A stretch of 6,371 bases of DNA from NCBI GenBank assembly GCA_028710655.1, contig JAQTTS010000124.1, forward strand, positions 1-6,371, given 5' to 3'. The position numbers and the translations under genes were made by a program. The stretch is from Dehalococcoidales bacterium. GTDB taxonomy: Bacteria; Chloroflexota; Dehalococcoidia; Dehalococcoidales; UBA5760. The notes below the pieces were generated by a model. It worked only from the letters and a program-made list of their open reading frames with translations. It searched no databases and had not been told where the DNA came from. Positions 1-6,360 of this stretch are shown here, piece after piece (within the stretch, counting starts at the first letter, position 1; each line of letters starts with the position of its first letter).

Positions 1-1
1 A

Positions 2-1351
2 GAATGGGACGAGTACGACGAATACCTGGAGCTGCTGAAGAGTGGGGCGATAGAGCCCCTTCCCCTGGAGGTTGCAACACGCCTAGCGGCCAATCAGTCT
101 CTTGCCGGAGAAAGAGAGATTGTTATCATCTCCAACTTTGGTGGGGACGTTATCGACTCCGTTCCGGCCATCCTATACAACTGGAGCCTCTATAAGCATA
201 TTAACTATGACATTGATGCCAAATATGAGGCCCTCGACTACTGGGACGAGAACTTTGACGGTCACGCTTACGAGAACTTCGTCAAGAGATACAACCGGGA
301 ATTCCCTACCTTGACAGGTTCTATGCGGCATTACGTTGAGGACAGGTCAAAAGACATTGACACCCTACTTGCCATGGAACCGGACTTGGACGGCACTTCG
401 GTTGAGTGGGAGGAGTTCTCCAAAGACCTTAGGGGGGTACTAAAGGGGATGCGTGGTGCGGCCTACGACTATAGGATCTACGAAGGAAAGAAGAACCCAC
501 GAGAGCTGGCCATTAGTCAATACTTCGACGAAGTTATAGGGGGATACTTCGAGGCTAGGGCCGACATCTTTGACAAGCTTGCCACAGCAACCGACTCTGA
601 GGTTAGGTCCACTTTATACAATCGGCTGCGTGAGATGGGCAACCAGGAGTATTTCAGGGTGGTCTACATGGACATCGGAGGGGACAGGGTTAGGGTTCCT
701 AATGCGTCTGAATTCCTCTTGGGTGCGCTTGAAAGGGGCACTGAGCCTGAAGATGACGAGCTGAGAGCTAAGATGGAGCGCCAACTCAGGCTTCCCCCTG
801 AGTGGATGTCGGCGGACATTACCAACACCCTTGCTTCGTTGAATCCCAACCTTTCCGGGTTCCTACCAACAGAACGGGAGGACTTCCTGATTTACGACGA
901 GTTCGCTGACCATAAGGTGGAACTGAAAGAGAAAATGGAGAGCGGGGAGATATCGGTTTCCGAGTACAACAAGATGGTCTCAGAGGCAGACGATCACCTT
1001 CGTGAGCTTCTCCATTCTTACGGGCGAGGTCGTGAGGCGGAGTTCCTAGACATGACCCCAGCTCAAAGGTTCGCTGTCGCTGGGCTGCTCCCAGAAAGGC
1101 TCAAGCCTCTCTTACAGGAATTCAATGCGGCTTTCGATCAGGTTAGGGCTATGGGTTTTAAACCCACTTCAACTAACGCTGAAGTGCGCAGACTATATCA
1201 GAGAATAAGGGAAAGGTTTTACACCCAAATGGAGGCTGACCCAGGGTTAGAAAACACCTACCATGACTTCGTTTCAAGGGTCTATGACAATGACGCTTCG
1301 GATATTTTTTTCTACACCTTCTTTATTGGTGGGAATATTGGGGGCCTATAG
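2..1351 (+). CDS. C-terminal part of a large helical phage virion-associated protein (partial, open at left edge)
   Basis: The frame is open from base 2 to the TAG at 1349-1351, giving 449 residues with no start inside the window. A TTG at 311 could serve as a start on paper. However, translation upstream of it is clearly protein-like (for example EREIVIISNFGGDVIDS and INYDIDAKYEALDYWDENF), so the gene begins beyond the left edge. The product is rich in Glu, Asp, Arg, Tyr and Phe and looks mainly helical. Fragment residues 344-356 read REAEFLDMTPAQR, a helix-turn segment of a kind I have seen in long structural proteins of uncultured phages. The last 16 residues (DIFFYTFFIGGNIGGL) are unusually hydrophobic and Gly-rich. 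No catalytic motif is visible. Position upstream of scaffold and capsid, in the same orientation, suggests a minor-head, portal-proximal or ejected internal protein; this is inference. The gap to the next gene is 26 bases. Confidence 0.85.
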   Translation, partial: EWDEYDEYLELLKSGAIEPLPLEVATRLAANQSLAGEREIVIISNFGGDVIDSVPAILYNWSLYKHINYDIDAKYEALDYWDENFDGHAYENFVKRYNREFPTLTGSMRHYVEDRSKDIDTLLAMEPDLDGTSVEWEEFSKDLRGVLKGMRGAAYDYRIYEGKKNPRELAISQYFDEVIGGYFEARADIFDKLATATDSEVRSTLYNRLREMGNQEYFRVVYMDIGGDRVRVPNASEFLLGALERGTEPEDDELRAKMERQLRLPPEWMSADITNTLASLNPNLSGFLPTEREDFLIYDEFADHKVELKEKMESGEISVSEYNKMVSEADDHLRELLHSYGRGREAEFLDMTPAQRFAVAGLLPERLKPLLQEFNAAFDQVRAMGFKPTSTNAEVRRLYQRIRERFYTQMEADPGLENTYHDFVSRVYDNDASDIFFYTFFIGGNIGGL

Positions 1352-1377
1352 GTGTTCTATTCAGTGAAAGATAGTCC

Positions 1378-2973
1378 ATGTCGGATATAGCAACAGAAAC
1401 AATGGAACAAACAGAGCAAACGGAGTACCAGAACTATACTCTCAGCGAGTTTCTGGATGCTGTTGCTGTGGCTCCAGGGCCGGAAAGGATGAGGCTCGAA
1501 GAGGACTACATGGAAGCCATGTATTGGAAAGCCCAGGGGCAGGGGCTTACCCTCGACGAGGCTGTTGCTCGGGCTAAATCTGGGGAGCTAAAGCCTATAG
1601 GTTTCTCTGGGGCTCCACGGATCGAAGGCACGGAGGAAGACCCGGCTCCGGAAATGCCTGAGGGGACGCTAACCTTCCAGGACCTAGTTATGGGGGGTGG
1701 AAACAAGTGGTTCGACCTGGCAGGAGAAGATAGCTACACCGACGCCCTACTCTTAACTGCCCGTGACTACCTCAACAATACGTTAGGTGTCGACATTACA
1801 AGTCATGGAGTTGATCTCAAAAACCTCCACGAGGCTGGTCGTGTCAGGCAGAACGGTATGGACTACATTGTCTACGACCTTAACTTTTATGACCCCAAGG
1901 GTAGGGCCAGGATAACGCTCCAGCAGGCGGAAAATACCAGGGGGCTATATTCCGACCGGGCGTTCAAGAGCCTTGGGCCGATTGGGGGGCACGTTGGCGA
2001 ACAGATGATAACTCTCCAGGTTGCTGTTCCCATGTCTGCCGATGCTCGCAGGGCTGAAACCTCGACAGCAGCAAGGGAGACGGCCCTATCTAATTCCTAT
2101 GCTGAGGTTACCGACTTGGACAAGATGGCGGGAGCATACCTGCGTGCTACAACATCTAGGGAGAAGCCCGTAGAAAGAACAGAGGCATACACACGGGTTG
2201 CGGAAATGCTGGAAAAAGAACGCCTGATTACGGAGCAGTGGGGGAGCTTTGCTGCTACTGCCGGGGATAGGGCGCTTACTCCAGAGGAGTTCGAGGAAAC
2301 CAAGAAGCACATGCCCGGACCAACAGTCAAAGAAATGTTGGGCCAAATCGACAGTATCCCTCATCCCGGAACCAGAACCCATGTCCTGCAACAGTATGAG
2401 GGGGCACTCAAGGCTCAGGTGGAGAACCCCAACCTTACGGTCTATGCGATGTCTTCCGTTATGGGGTGGTCTACCCCAGAGGCTGGAGGGGGTGGTGGGT
2501 ATGCTGGCCCCAAGTATCGTCCTCCCGACAGGCGTGAAATACTCGACATGGCAAAGACCTATGCTGGGGCAGTTATTGGCGAACAGAACGAAACCCTAGT
2601 TCAGAGGGCCACCGACGCCTACATGCAGACCCATAGGCGACGTTTCGACAACCCCTCCTACGGGGAGGAACCCCTTCAGTCTTTGAAGGAAATCTTTAGA
2701 GCTACAGACAAATACAAGAAGGTACAGAATCTTCGCCCAGACGGCACAACAGAGGAGGAATGGCTACCACGATACCAGTCCATTGCCGAGAGAACTGGGA
2801 TTGCTGCCTCCAGGTCGGATCAGCTTGCGGTTGGGCAGGCGTCCCAGGGTCTTGGAATAGACTCGGCCCAGCGTGGCGCAGAAGTGAGCAGGCTGGCCAC
2901 CACCGGACAGGCCACCGGAACCTTTCTGGATTCCATGAGACAGTCAATTGGTAATGTCATGAGGATGGTATAA
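1378..2973 (+). CDS. Hypothetical phage structural protein, 531 aa, helical
   Basis: The ATG at 1378 is the first possible start, because an in-frame TAG lies at 1372-1374. Its ribosome site is weak (GAAAG at 1366-1370). The first 20 residues are Glu/Thr/Gln-rich and probably disordered. Residues 21-70 form a helical segment (LSEFLDAV...). Residues 80-98 are an acidic Pro-rich linker. Residues 100-220 are mixed and partly beta-like (QNGMDYIVYDLNFYDP). Residues 240-360 are helical. A GGGGG linker sits at about 370-374, and residues 378-531 form a helical C-terminal region containing YRPPDRREIL, NLRPDGTTEEEWLPRYQSIA and Ala/Gln-rich helices. I recognise this C-terminal style from virion proteins of environmental phages, but it has no assigned function that I know of. 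There is no enzyme motif, signal peptide or membrane segment. The gene ends in a one-base overlap with the next start, so the two are probably translated together. Ejection or minor-head protein is the best guess. Confidence 0.85.
   Translation: MSDIATETMEQTEQTEYQNYTLSEFLDAVAVAPGPERMRLEEDYMEAMYWKAQGQGLTLDEAVARAKSGELKPIGFSGAPRIEGTEEDPAPEMPEGTLTFQDLVMGGGNKWFDLAGEDSYTDALLLTARDYLNNTLGVDITSHGVDLKNLHEAGRVRQNGMDYIVYDLNFYDPKGRARITLQQAENTRGLYSDRAFKSLGPIGGHVGEQMITLQVAVPMSADARRAETSTAARETALSNSYAEVTDLDKMAGAYLRATTSREKPVERTEAYTRVAEMLEKERLITEQWGSFAATAGDRALTPEEFEETKKHMPGPTVKEMLGQIDSIPHPGTRTHVLQQYEGALKAQVENPNLTVYAMSSVMGWSTPEAGGGGGYAGPKYRPPDRREILDMAKTYAGAVIGEQNETLVQRATDAYMQTHRRRFDNPSYGEEPLQSLKEIFRATDKYKKVQNLRPDGTTEEEWLPRYQSIAERTGIAASRSDQLAVGQASQGLGIDSAQRGAEVSRLATTGQATGTFLDSMRQSIGNVMRMV
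2961..2964 (+). promoter_or_regulatory. Ribosome binding site at the TAATG junction
   Basis: GAGG at 2961-2964 lies 8 bases before the ATG at 2973, inside the last codons of the upstream gene. The stop TAA (2971-2973) and start ATG (2973-2975) share one base. Together these support the chosen start and suggest translational coupling. Confidence 0.6.
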
Positions 2974-4421
2974 TGGGTTACAGGCCCCTCACTCCCGAAG
3001 AACAGAACGAACTAAACTCGCTTCAGGCTATCCCCCATGCAGCCACCAGAAATGATTTGATTAAGAAGTTCTGGTCCAACATTCCTCAAGTGACTGCACC
3101 AACCACTAGAACGTCCAGCCCCACTAAGGCTAGTTCGACTCCGGTTTCTGCACCAAAACCAGCCCCAGCTTCAGCTCCGGCTCCGGCTCCGGCGGCGAAG
3201 ACGACTGCTCCCGTAGACACGTCCCCCGCCCCCGCCCCAGTTAAGGCAGAGCAGGCCGCTCCCGGCGTTTGGTCTGGTGGACAGATAGTGATTGTCGACC
3301 GCAAAGATGCGGAGGATCTCTATTTTGCCGAATACAAGTGGGGCGACTATTCCTTTAGGTTCCAATTCGATTCCGTAGAACAGGTGGAGGCCACCCTAGG
3401 GAAGGGGTGGGCAACCAACAAGGGAACCACCCCGATCCATAAGCCAGAGTCATATATGGTCGATCCTAAGGCCGTTGACGCCGGTTCTGTCGGTCAGGTG
3501 TCCTCTCCTGGGGGGTCGTGGCAAGGATTCGTTACAGAGGCTGTCAGGGCCTCTCTAACAAGCGCAGGGATCACTGACCCTACAATGGTGGGGCGTATGC
3601 TGAAAGACCCGGACGTTCAGTCCGTTATTGTCCAGGGAACCCTGGGATCATGGTCTGCCGAGCAGACGACTTCAGCCATGAGACAGACCAAGTTCTACAA
3701 AGAGACCCTTTATCCCGGGATCGAAAAGTTCTACGGATTCACCGACCCCGAGCGACGATACGAAGACTATACGTCTCGGGTTTCTCAGGGACTAGAGGCC
3801 CTAGGGGTAAACAAAGACAGTGATGGCTCATATCGTACGGCTGTCGGGACCATGCTCAACAAGGGGGTTGGGGAGATGGCGTTCCTTACGGCAGTCCCAG
3901 CATTCATTAAGGCCACGTCGAGCAGTGACTACTTTAGCGTTCTGGACCAGTGGATGCAGAGGGAGGGGCATCCCGGGTTGTCGTTCGACAACTGGTTTGA
4001 CGCTATTGCCGGTCAGGCTCCGCCAGAGGTTGCAGAGGTAATAGAAAAAGCGACCCTACAATTCTCCGCTGAACAGCAAGGGGTAGGGGTTAGTCGGGAC
4101 CAAATCTCTCGCATTTCTGGGTTGTCCGACCTGAACGAGGAAGATGCACGAGCCGCCTTCGCTGATGCTGCTGAGATTCTGAGGGCAGTAGGTGGCGATA
4201 TAGGGCAGTACGGTGTGACTCAGGACGAGATTTTATCGCTAGTAACCGGAATAAAATCCGATTCTGGGCGTTCTTTACAAGAGATAGCAGGTTTGGCCGA
4301 GCAGATTGGGAAGGAGCGGGGAAGAGCAGATGACAGGAAGCTGTCGTTCTTCACTGATTACTCTCGATCTGGGACGCCACAAAAGATCGGTCTTGCCGCT
4401 TTATCACCGGAAAGCGGATAA
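2973..4421 (+). CDS. Hypothetical phage virion protein, 482 aa, with Ala/Pro-rich linker
   Basis: The start overlaps the upstream stop in TAATG and has GAGG 8 bases before it. Residues 1-38 form a short helical head (LTPEEQNELNSLQ). Residues 41-97 are a disordered Thr/Ser then Ala/Pro linker (PAPASAPAPAPAA). Residues 102-145 look like a small mixed alpha/beta unit (GGQIVIVDRKDAEDLYFAEY). From about residue 183 the protein is helical. Residues 225-260 (GSWSAEQTTSAMRQTKFYKE and following) fit a pattern I recall from virion proteins of uncultured phages: Trp, a helix, then Thr-x-Phe-Tyr, then Asp-Pro. Residues 400-455 (GQYGVTQDEILSLVTG, GRSLQEIAGLAEQIGKERGR) form a closing helical section. No catalytic residues or membrane segments are seen. 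Head domain plus flexible linker plus helical body would suit a protein anchored in the virion, but the role is not known. The stop is 126 bases before the scaffold gene. Confidence 0.85.
   Translation: MGYRPLTPEEQNELNSLQAIPHAATRNDLIKKFWSNIPQVTAPTTRTSSPTKASSTPVSAPKPAPASAPAPAPAAKTTAPVDTSPAPAPVKAEQAAPGVWSGGQIVIVDRKDAEDLYFAEYKWGDYSFRFQFDSVEQVEATLGKGWATNKGTTPIHKPESYMVDPKAVDAGSVGQVSSPGGSWQGFVTEAVRASLTSAGITDPTMVGRMLKDPDVQSVIVQGTLGSWSAEQTTSAMRQTKFYKETLYPGIEKFYGFTDPERRYEDYTSRVSQGLEALGVNKDSDGSYRTAVGTMLNKGVGEMAFLTAVPAFIKATSSSDYFSVLDQWMQREGHPGLSFDNWFDAIAGQAPPEVAEVIEKATLQFSAEQQGVGVSRDQISRISGLSDLNEEDARAAFADAAEILRAVGGDIGQYGVTQDEILSLVTGIKSDSGRSLQEIAGLAEQIGKERGRADDRKLSFFTDYSRSGTPQKIGLAALSPESG
3174..3191 (+). 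repeat. In-frame hexamer repeat encoding Ala-Pro
   Basis: GCTCCG occurs three times in tandem, in frame, coding Ala-Pro three times at residues 68-73 of the 482-residue protein. Flanking codons (CCA GCC CCA GCT before; CCC GCC CCC GCC CCA at about 3225-3239) continue the Ala/Pro character. This is a short tract of the kind that can change length by slippage without breaking the frame. Confidence 0.75.
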
Positions 4422-4551
4422 GACTTGCGATGCTACGCAGGCTATTCATGCGGAACTCGGAACCGGCACCGAAGATGCCGAGAGGCTGGTGAACCGCCAG
4501 GTGGTGTGCCCTACCCCACTTGAGGACGGACAGAGGGAGCTAGAAACATGA
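4393..4551 (+). CDS. Possible small acidic protein between the 482-aa gene and the scaffold (start uncertain)
   Basis: The gap 4422-4547 is open in the frame one base forward of the flanking genes and ends at a TGA (4549-4551) that overlaps the scaffold ATG as ATGA. From about 4415 its codons look coding: first positions are mostly G or A, and the peptide (KTCDATQAIHAELGTGTEDA ... PLEDGQRELET) is acidic, with two Cys. The two other forward frames contain stops in the gap. The start is unclear. TTG 4393 gives 52 residues with no good ribosome site and overlaps the upstream gene by 29 bases. ATG 4330 gives 73 residues with a partial purine-rich site (GGGGAAGAG), but its extra part looks like a shadow of the upstream gene. 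The stretch could instead extend the upstream protein by a +1 frameshift or a sequencing indel. Function unknown. Confidence 0.4.
   Translation: MPLYHRKADKTCDATQAIHAELGTGTEDAERLVNRQVVCPTPLEDGQRELET
4534..4539 (+). promoter_or_regulatory. Ribosome binding site of the scaffold gene
   Basis: AGGGAG ends 8 bases before the ATG at 4548, a good Shine-Dalgarno match at normal spacing. It fixes the scaffold start even though the small upstream frame runs through it. Confidence 0.7.
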
Positions 4552-5018
4552 CAGACATCTTTACAGATAGCGAAGAAGTGGAGAGCGGCGGCGACTCTTC
4601 TGTTATCACGGAGCTTCGTAAGAGGAACCGTGACCTTGAGAAGGCACTCAAAGAGCGCCCTTCAAGGGAAGAAGTGTTGGCCCAGATCGAGCTGGAGGCG
4701 GCTCGACGCAAGACCGCAGAGGGAGCGTTGAACGCCCTCGGTGCCCCTGCTGGACTTGCTTCTATTGTTGTTGAGAAGGTGGGTGAAAACCTGACGGAAG
4801 AATCCGTTAAGGAATTCATCGAAGGCCTGGGCATAGCTACCCAGGCAGTGAACCAGAAAGACGAAGACAAGAGATCGGTTAGTGCCTCAGACCTCGGACG
4901 GCAGGTTGCTTCTGCCTCCAGCGCTTCCGTTGATCTTAACCTCGCCGAGAGGTTGGCCAATGCCACCTCGAAGGAGGAAGTCTTCCAGCTTGCCTCGGAG
5001 CACCTGTCCTCTAGTTAA
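4548..5018 (+). CDS. Putative capsid scaffolding protein, 156 aa
   Basis: This small protein lies directly upstream of the MCP, the standard place for a scaffolding protein, which shapes the procapsid and leaves or is degraded before DNA packaging. The first 17 residues are acidic and disordered (TDIFTDSEEVESGGDSS). Residues 18-58 are a long, highly charged helix suited to a coiled coil (VITELRKRNRDLEKALKERP, then EEVLAQIELEAARRKTAEGA). Residues 60-100 contain further helices (NLTEESVKEFIEGLGIATQA). Residues 105-130 are a Ser/Ala-rich linker. The last 25 residues form a helix (LNLAERLANATSKEEVFQLA) that could be the coat-binding end, as in other scaffolds. There are no protease catalytic residues and no Cys. 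Assignment rests on position, size and helical composition rather than on a recognised family, so another head-assembly role is possible. Its start has a good ribosome site, and 29 bases separate it from the MCP. Confidence 0.65.
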   Translation: MTDIFTDSEEVESGGDSSVITELRKRNRDLEKALKERPSREEVLAQIELEAARRKTAEGALNALGAPAGLASIVVEKVGENLTEESVKEFIEGLGIATQAVNQKDEDKRSVSASDLGRQVASASSASVDLNLAERLANATSKEEVFQLASEHLSSS

Positions 5019-5027
5019 ACGTTAAAC
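5014..5027 (+). repeat. Tandem heptamer GTTAAAC x2 between scaffold and capsid genes
   Basis: GTTAAAC is repeated head to tail at 5014-5020 and 5021-5027. The first copy contains the scaffold stop codon (TAA 5016-5018). It occupies much of the short leader before the MCP. No function is evident and it may be chance. Confidence 0.5.
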
Positions 5028-5036
5028 TGACAACAC

Positions 5037-5042
5037 AAAGGA
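5037..5042 (+). promoter_or_regulatory. Ribosome binding site of the major capsid gene
   Basis: AAAGGA ends 5 bases before the ATG at 5048, in an A-rich, weakly structured leader (ACAACACAAAGGACTAAA). This fits the high translation expected of a capsid gene and supports the chosen start. Confidence 0.7.
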
Positions 5043-5047
5043 CTAAA

Positions 5048-5995
5048 ATGGCTTCGGTCATTACTGGTGCAACGTCAGATGTCGGCAGCGGTCAACTGTC
5101 CAACTTGGTTATTACTGCTTACGAAACGGTTAGCCGTTTCGCTCTAAGAAGTGATCTTTGTTGGGATCAGATGGCACGCACTAAGCCGGGCAATCTGACC
5201 AACCCAGGTAATCCTATAAGCTTCAGGTTCTGGGATGACATGGCGGTAGTCACGACTCCCCTGTCTGAAGCGGTTGATGTAGACTCCGTGGGTCTCTCTG
5301 ATACCACTACGACCATTACTCCTTACGAGTATGGTAGTGCGGTTGTGGAGACTCGCAGGCTCAGTGTGGATTCGTTCCAGCCCGCCTGGGATGCTGATGT
5401 CGCTAACATTCTCGCTCGTAACATGGTGGAATCCATTGATGAGATCGCCCGCTTGAACTCGGTCGATACTTCGACGAATATCACCTATACGGCGGGTTCT
5501 ACGGAGAGCACGCTTACCACTGGCAACGTTATCACTCCTACCCTAATTCGGCAGGAGAGGGTGAAGTTGACCAGGGCGAACGTGGTTCCGTGGGAGGGCG
5601 ACAAGTATCTCTGCATTATTGCCCCTGAGGTCGCTTATGACTTCAAGGTCAATACTGGCGAGGCAGGTTGGCTGTTCCCGAACGCCTACACGAACACGAT
5701 AGCTGCTGCTAACTTTGAGATTGGCAGTTGGGGAGGTTTCCGATTCTTGGAAACCAACCGTACCTATCGTTCCGTAGGTGGAGGCGCTGCTGCGGATGAT
5801 GACGTCTACAAGACCTACTTCCTGGGTCAGGAAGGAATCGCCAAGGTTGAATCTATCGCCCCGCACGTTGTGCAGGGACCGATTACTGACAAGCTTGCTA
5901 GGTTCATTCCTCTTGGGTGGCATACTTATTTGGGTTACGGCCTTCTCCGCACTGATGCGGTTCGTGTTATCACTAGCTCCTCATCGATGACCTAA
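5048..5995 (+). CDS. Major capsid protein, N4-gp56 family (HK97-like fold)
   Basis: This is the shell-forming protein of the phage head. At 315 residues it is a usual length for N4-gp56-type capsid proteins. Family-like features, in order, are: an N-terminal helix and RFALRSDLCWDQMART (residues 30-45); NPGNPISFRFWDDM (52-65), matching the family pattern of Gly/Asn turn, then beta strand, then Arg/Trp; the TPLSEAVDVDS stretch (70-80), followed by TTTTITPYEYGSAVVETRRL (85-105), the long beta-arm; a helix at about 115-137; and the strongest signature, WEGDKYLCIIAPEVAYDFK (182-200) with GWLFPNAY (207-214) and FEIGSWGGFRFLETNR (223-238). This last block corresponds to the conserved pattern of a readable Pro-rich strand, then Gly-Trp, then Glu-Ile-Gly...Gly-Phe-Arg-Phe-x-Glu-Thr. 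No N-terminal protease-cleavage domain is obvious. The stop overlaps the next start as TAATG. Arg codons lean to CGT/CGC, unlike the upstream genes. Confidence 0.9.
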   Translation: MASVITGATSDVGSGQLSNLVITAYETVSRFALRSDLCWDQMARTKPGNLTNPGNPISFRFWDDMAVVTTPLSEAVDVDSVGLSDTTTTITPYEYGSAVVETRRLSVDSFQPAWDADVANILARNMVESIDEIARLNSVDTSTNITYTAGSTESTLTTGNVITPTLIRQERVKLTRANVVPWEGDKYLCIIAPEVAYDFKVNTGEAGWLFPNAYTNTIAAANFEIGSWGGFRFLETNRTYRSVGGGAAADDDVYKTYFLGQEGIAKVESIAPHVVQGPITDKLARFIPLGWHTYLGYGLLRTDAVRVITSSSSMT

Positions 5996-6291
5996 TGCCT
6001 ACTTCTCCACTCATTAAGGGTACGCAGAATGCTTCCGCTTTAGGTGATTCATTTACTTTGGGGCAGCTAACTGTCGGGTCGGCAACTGTTGATGCCAGCT
6101 CGACCAACGTTGTTATCTCTCACGGCCTGGACGGTACGCCTACCTGGTATATCGTGAGCGGAACTGACGATGGTACGGCTGACAGGGTAGCATATGTTTC
6201 GGCGGCTTCGGCCACTGAACTTACGCTCTCGCAGGCTGACACCGGCGGTGATACGCAGACCGTGTATTACATTGCGGGTATTCTGAGTTAA
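5995..6291 (+). CDS. Small beta-rich virion protein, candidate head decoration protein, 98 aa
   Basis: The ATG at 5995 shares its A with the MCP stop (TAATG). No clear Shine-Dalgarno site precedes it, so translation probably depends on ribosomes finishing the MCP. The first 20 residues are Ser/Thr/Gly-rich and flexible. The rest alternates short beta strands and turns: LGQLTVGSATVDA, NVVISHGLDGTPTWYIVSGT, DRVAYVSAASATELTLSQAD, TQTVYYIAGIL. The pattern of a beta strand, His-Gly-Leu, Thr-Pro, then a hydrophobic strand is one I know from small virion and tail-fibre beta domains of many phages. It has no Cys, signal peptide or membrane segment. Position directly after the MCP, in tight coupling with it, favours a capsid decoration or stabilising protein made in similar amounts. 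A head fibre or adaptor subunit is the alternative. The family itself is not certain. Confidence 0.7.
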   Translation: MPTSPLIKGTQNASALGDSFTLGQLTVGSATVDASSTNVVISHGLDGTPTWYIVSGTDDGTADRVAYVSAASATELTLSQADTGGDTQTVYYIAGILS

Positions 6292-6309
6292 ACACCCTTC
6301 GCACAATTG

Positions 6310-6360
6310 AATAACTAAACCCCCGCCCCTGCGTAGACAGTGCAACGGGGGTTTAGTATT
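6310..6360 (+). terminator. Rho-independent terminator-like hairpin after the capsid unit
   Basis: Perfect 12-base arms, ACTAAACCCCCG (6314-6325) and CGGGGGTTTAGT (6346-6357), enclose a 20-base loop. The outer stem can extend to AATA/TATT with one bulged A. A small inner TGC/GCA pairing (6330-6332 with 6342-6344) could tighten the loop. The G-run is followed by TTTAGTATTGT, a T-rich tail partly inside the stem. The A-rich left arm means it could also work in the reverse direction. It begins 18 bases after the stop of the 98-residue gene, where an operon end or attenuation point is expected. Confidence 0.75.

Noticed and set aside
1152..1166. Perfect inverted repeat TGGGTTTTAAACCCA
   Set aside because: It lies inside a coding stretch (Met-Gly-Phe-Lys-Pro), has a one-base centre so cannot form a useful hairpin, and has no second copy; probably chance.
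311..1351. Independent gene starting at TTG 311
   Set aside because: The same frame is open and clearly coding back to base 2, so this is an internal codon of a gene cut by the window edge.
2086..2391. Minus-strand reading frames, the longest near 2086-2391, 4511-4966 and 5543-5923
   Set aside because: All lie opposite well-supported plus-strand genes, have Cys/Ser/Arg-rich shadow-like translations and no operon context.
2969..2974. TATAAT, a perfect -10 promoter hexamer, at the junction of the 531- and 482-residue genes
   Set aside because: It is formed by the Val codon and the TAATG stop/start overlap, has no good -35 at 16-18 bases, and would start RNA inside the next coding region.
4456..4482. 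Short hairpins (CTCGG/CCGAG and CGGCA/TGCCG) in the gap before the scaffold
   Set aside because: Both stems are only 5 base pairs and mutually exclusive, with no T-tract; too weak to call a terminator or regulatory RNA.
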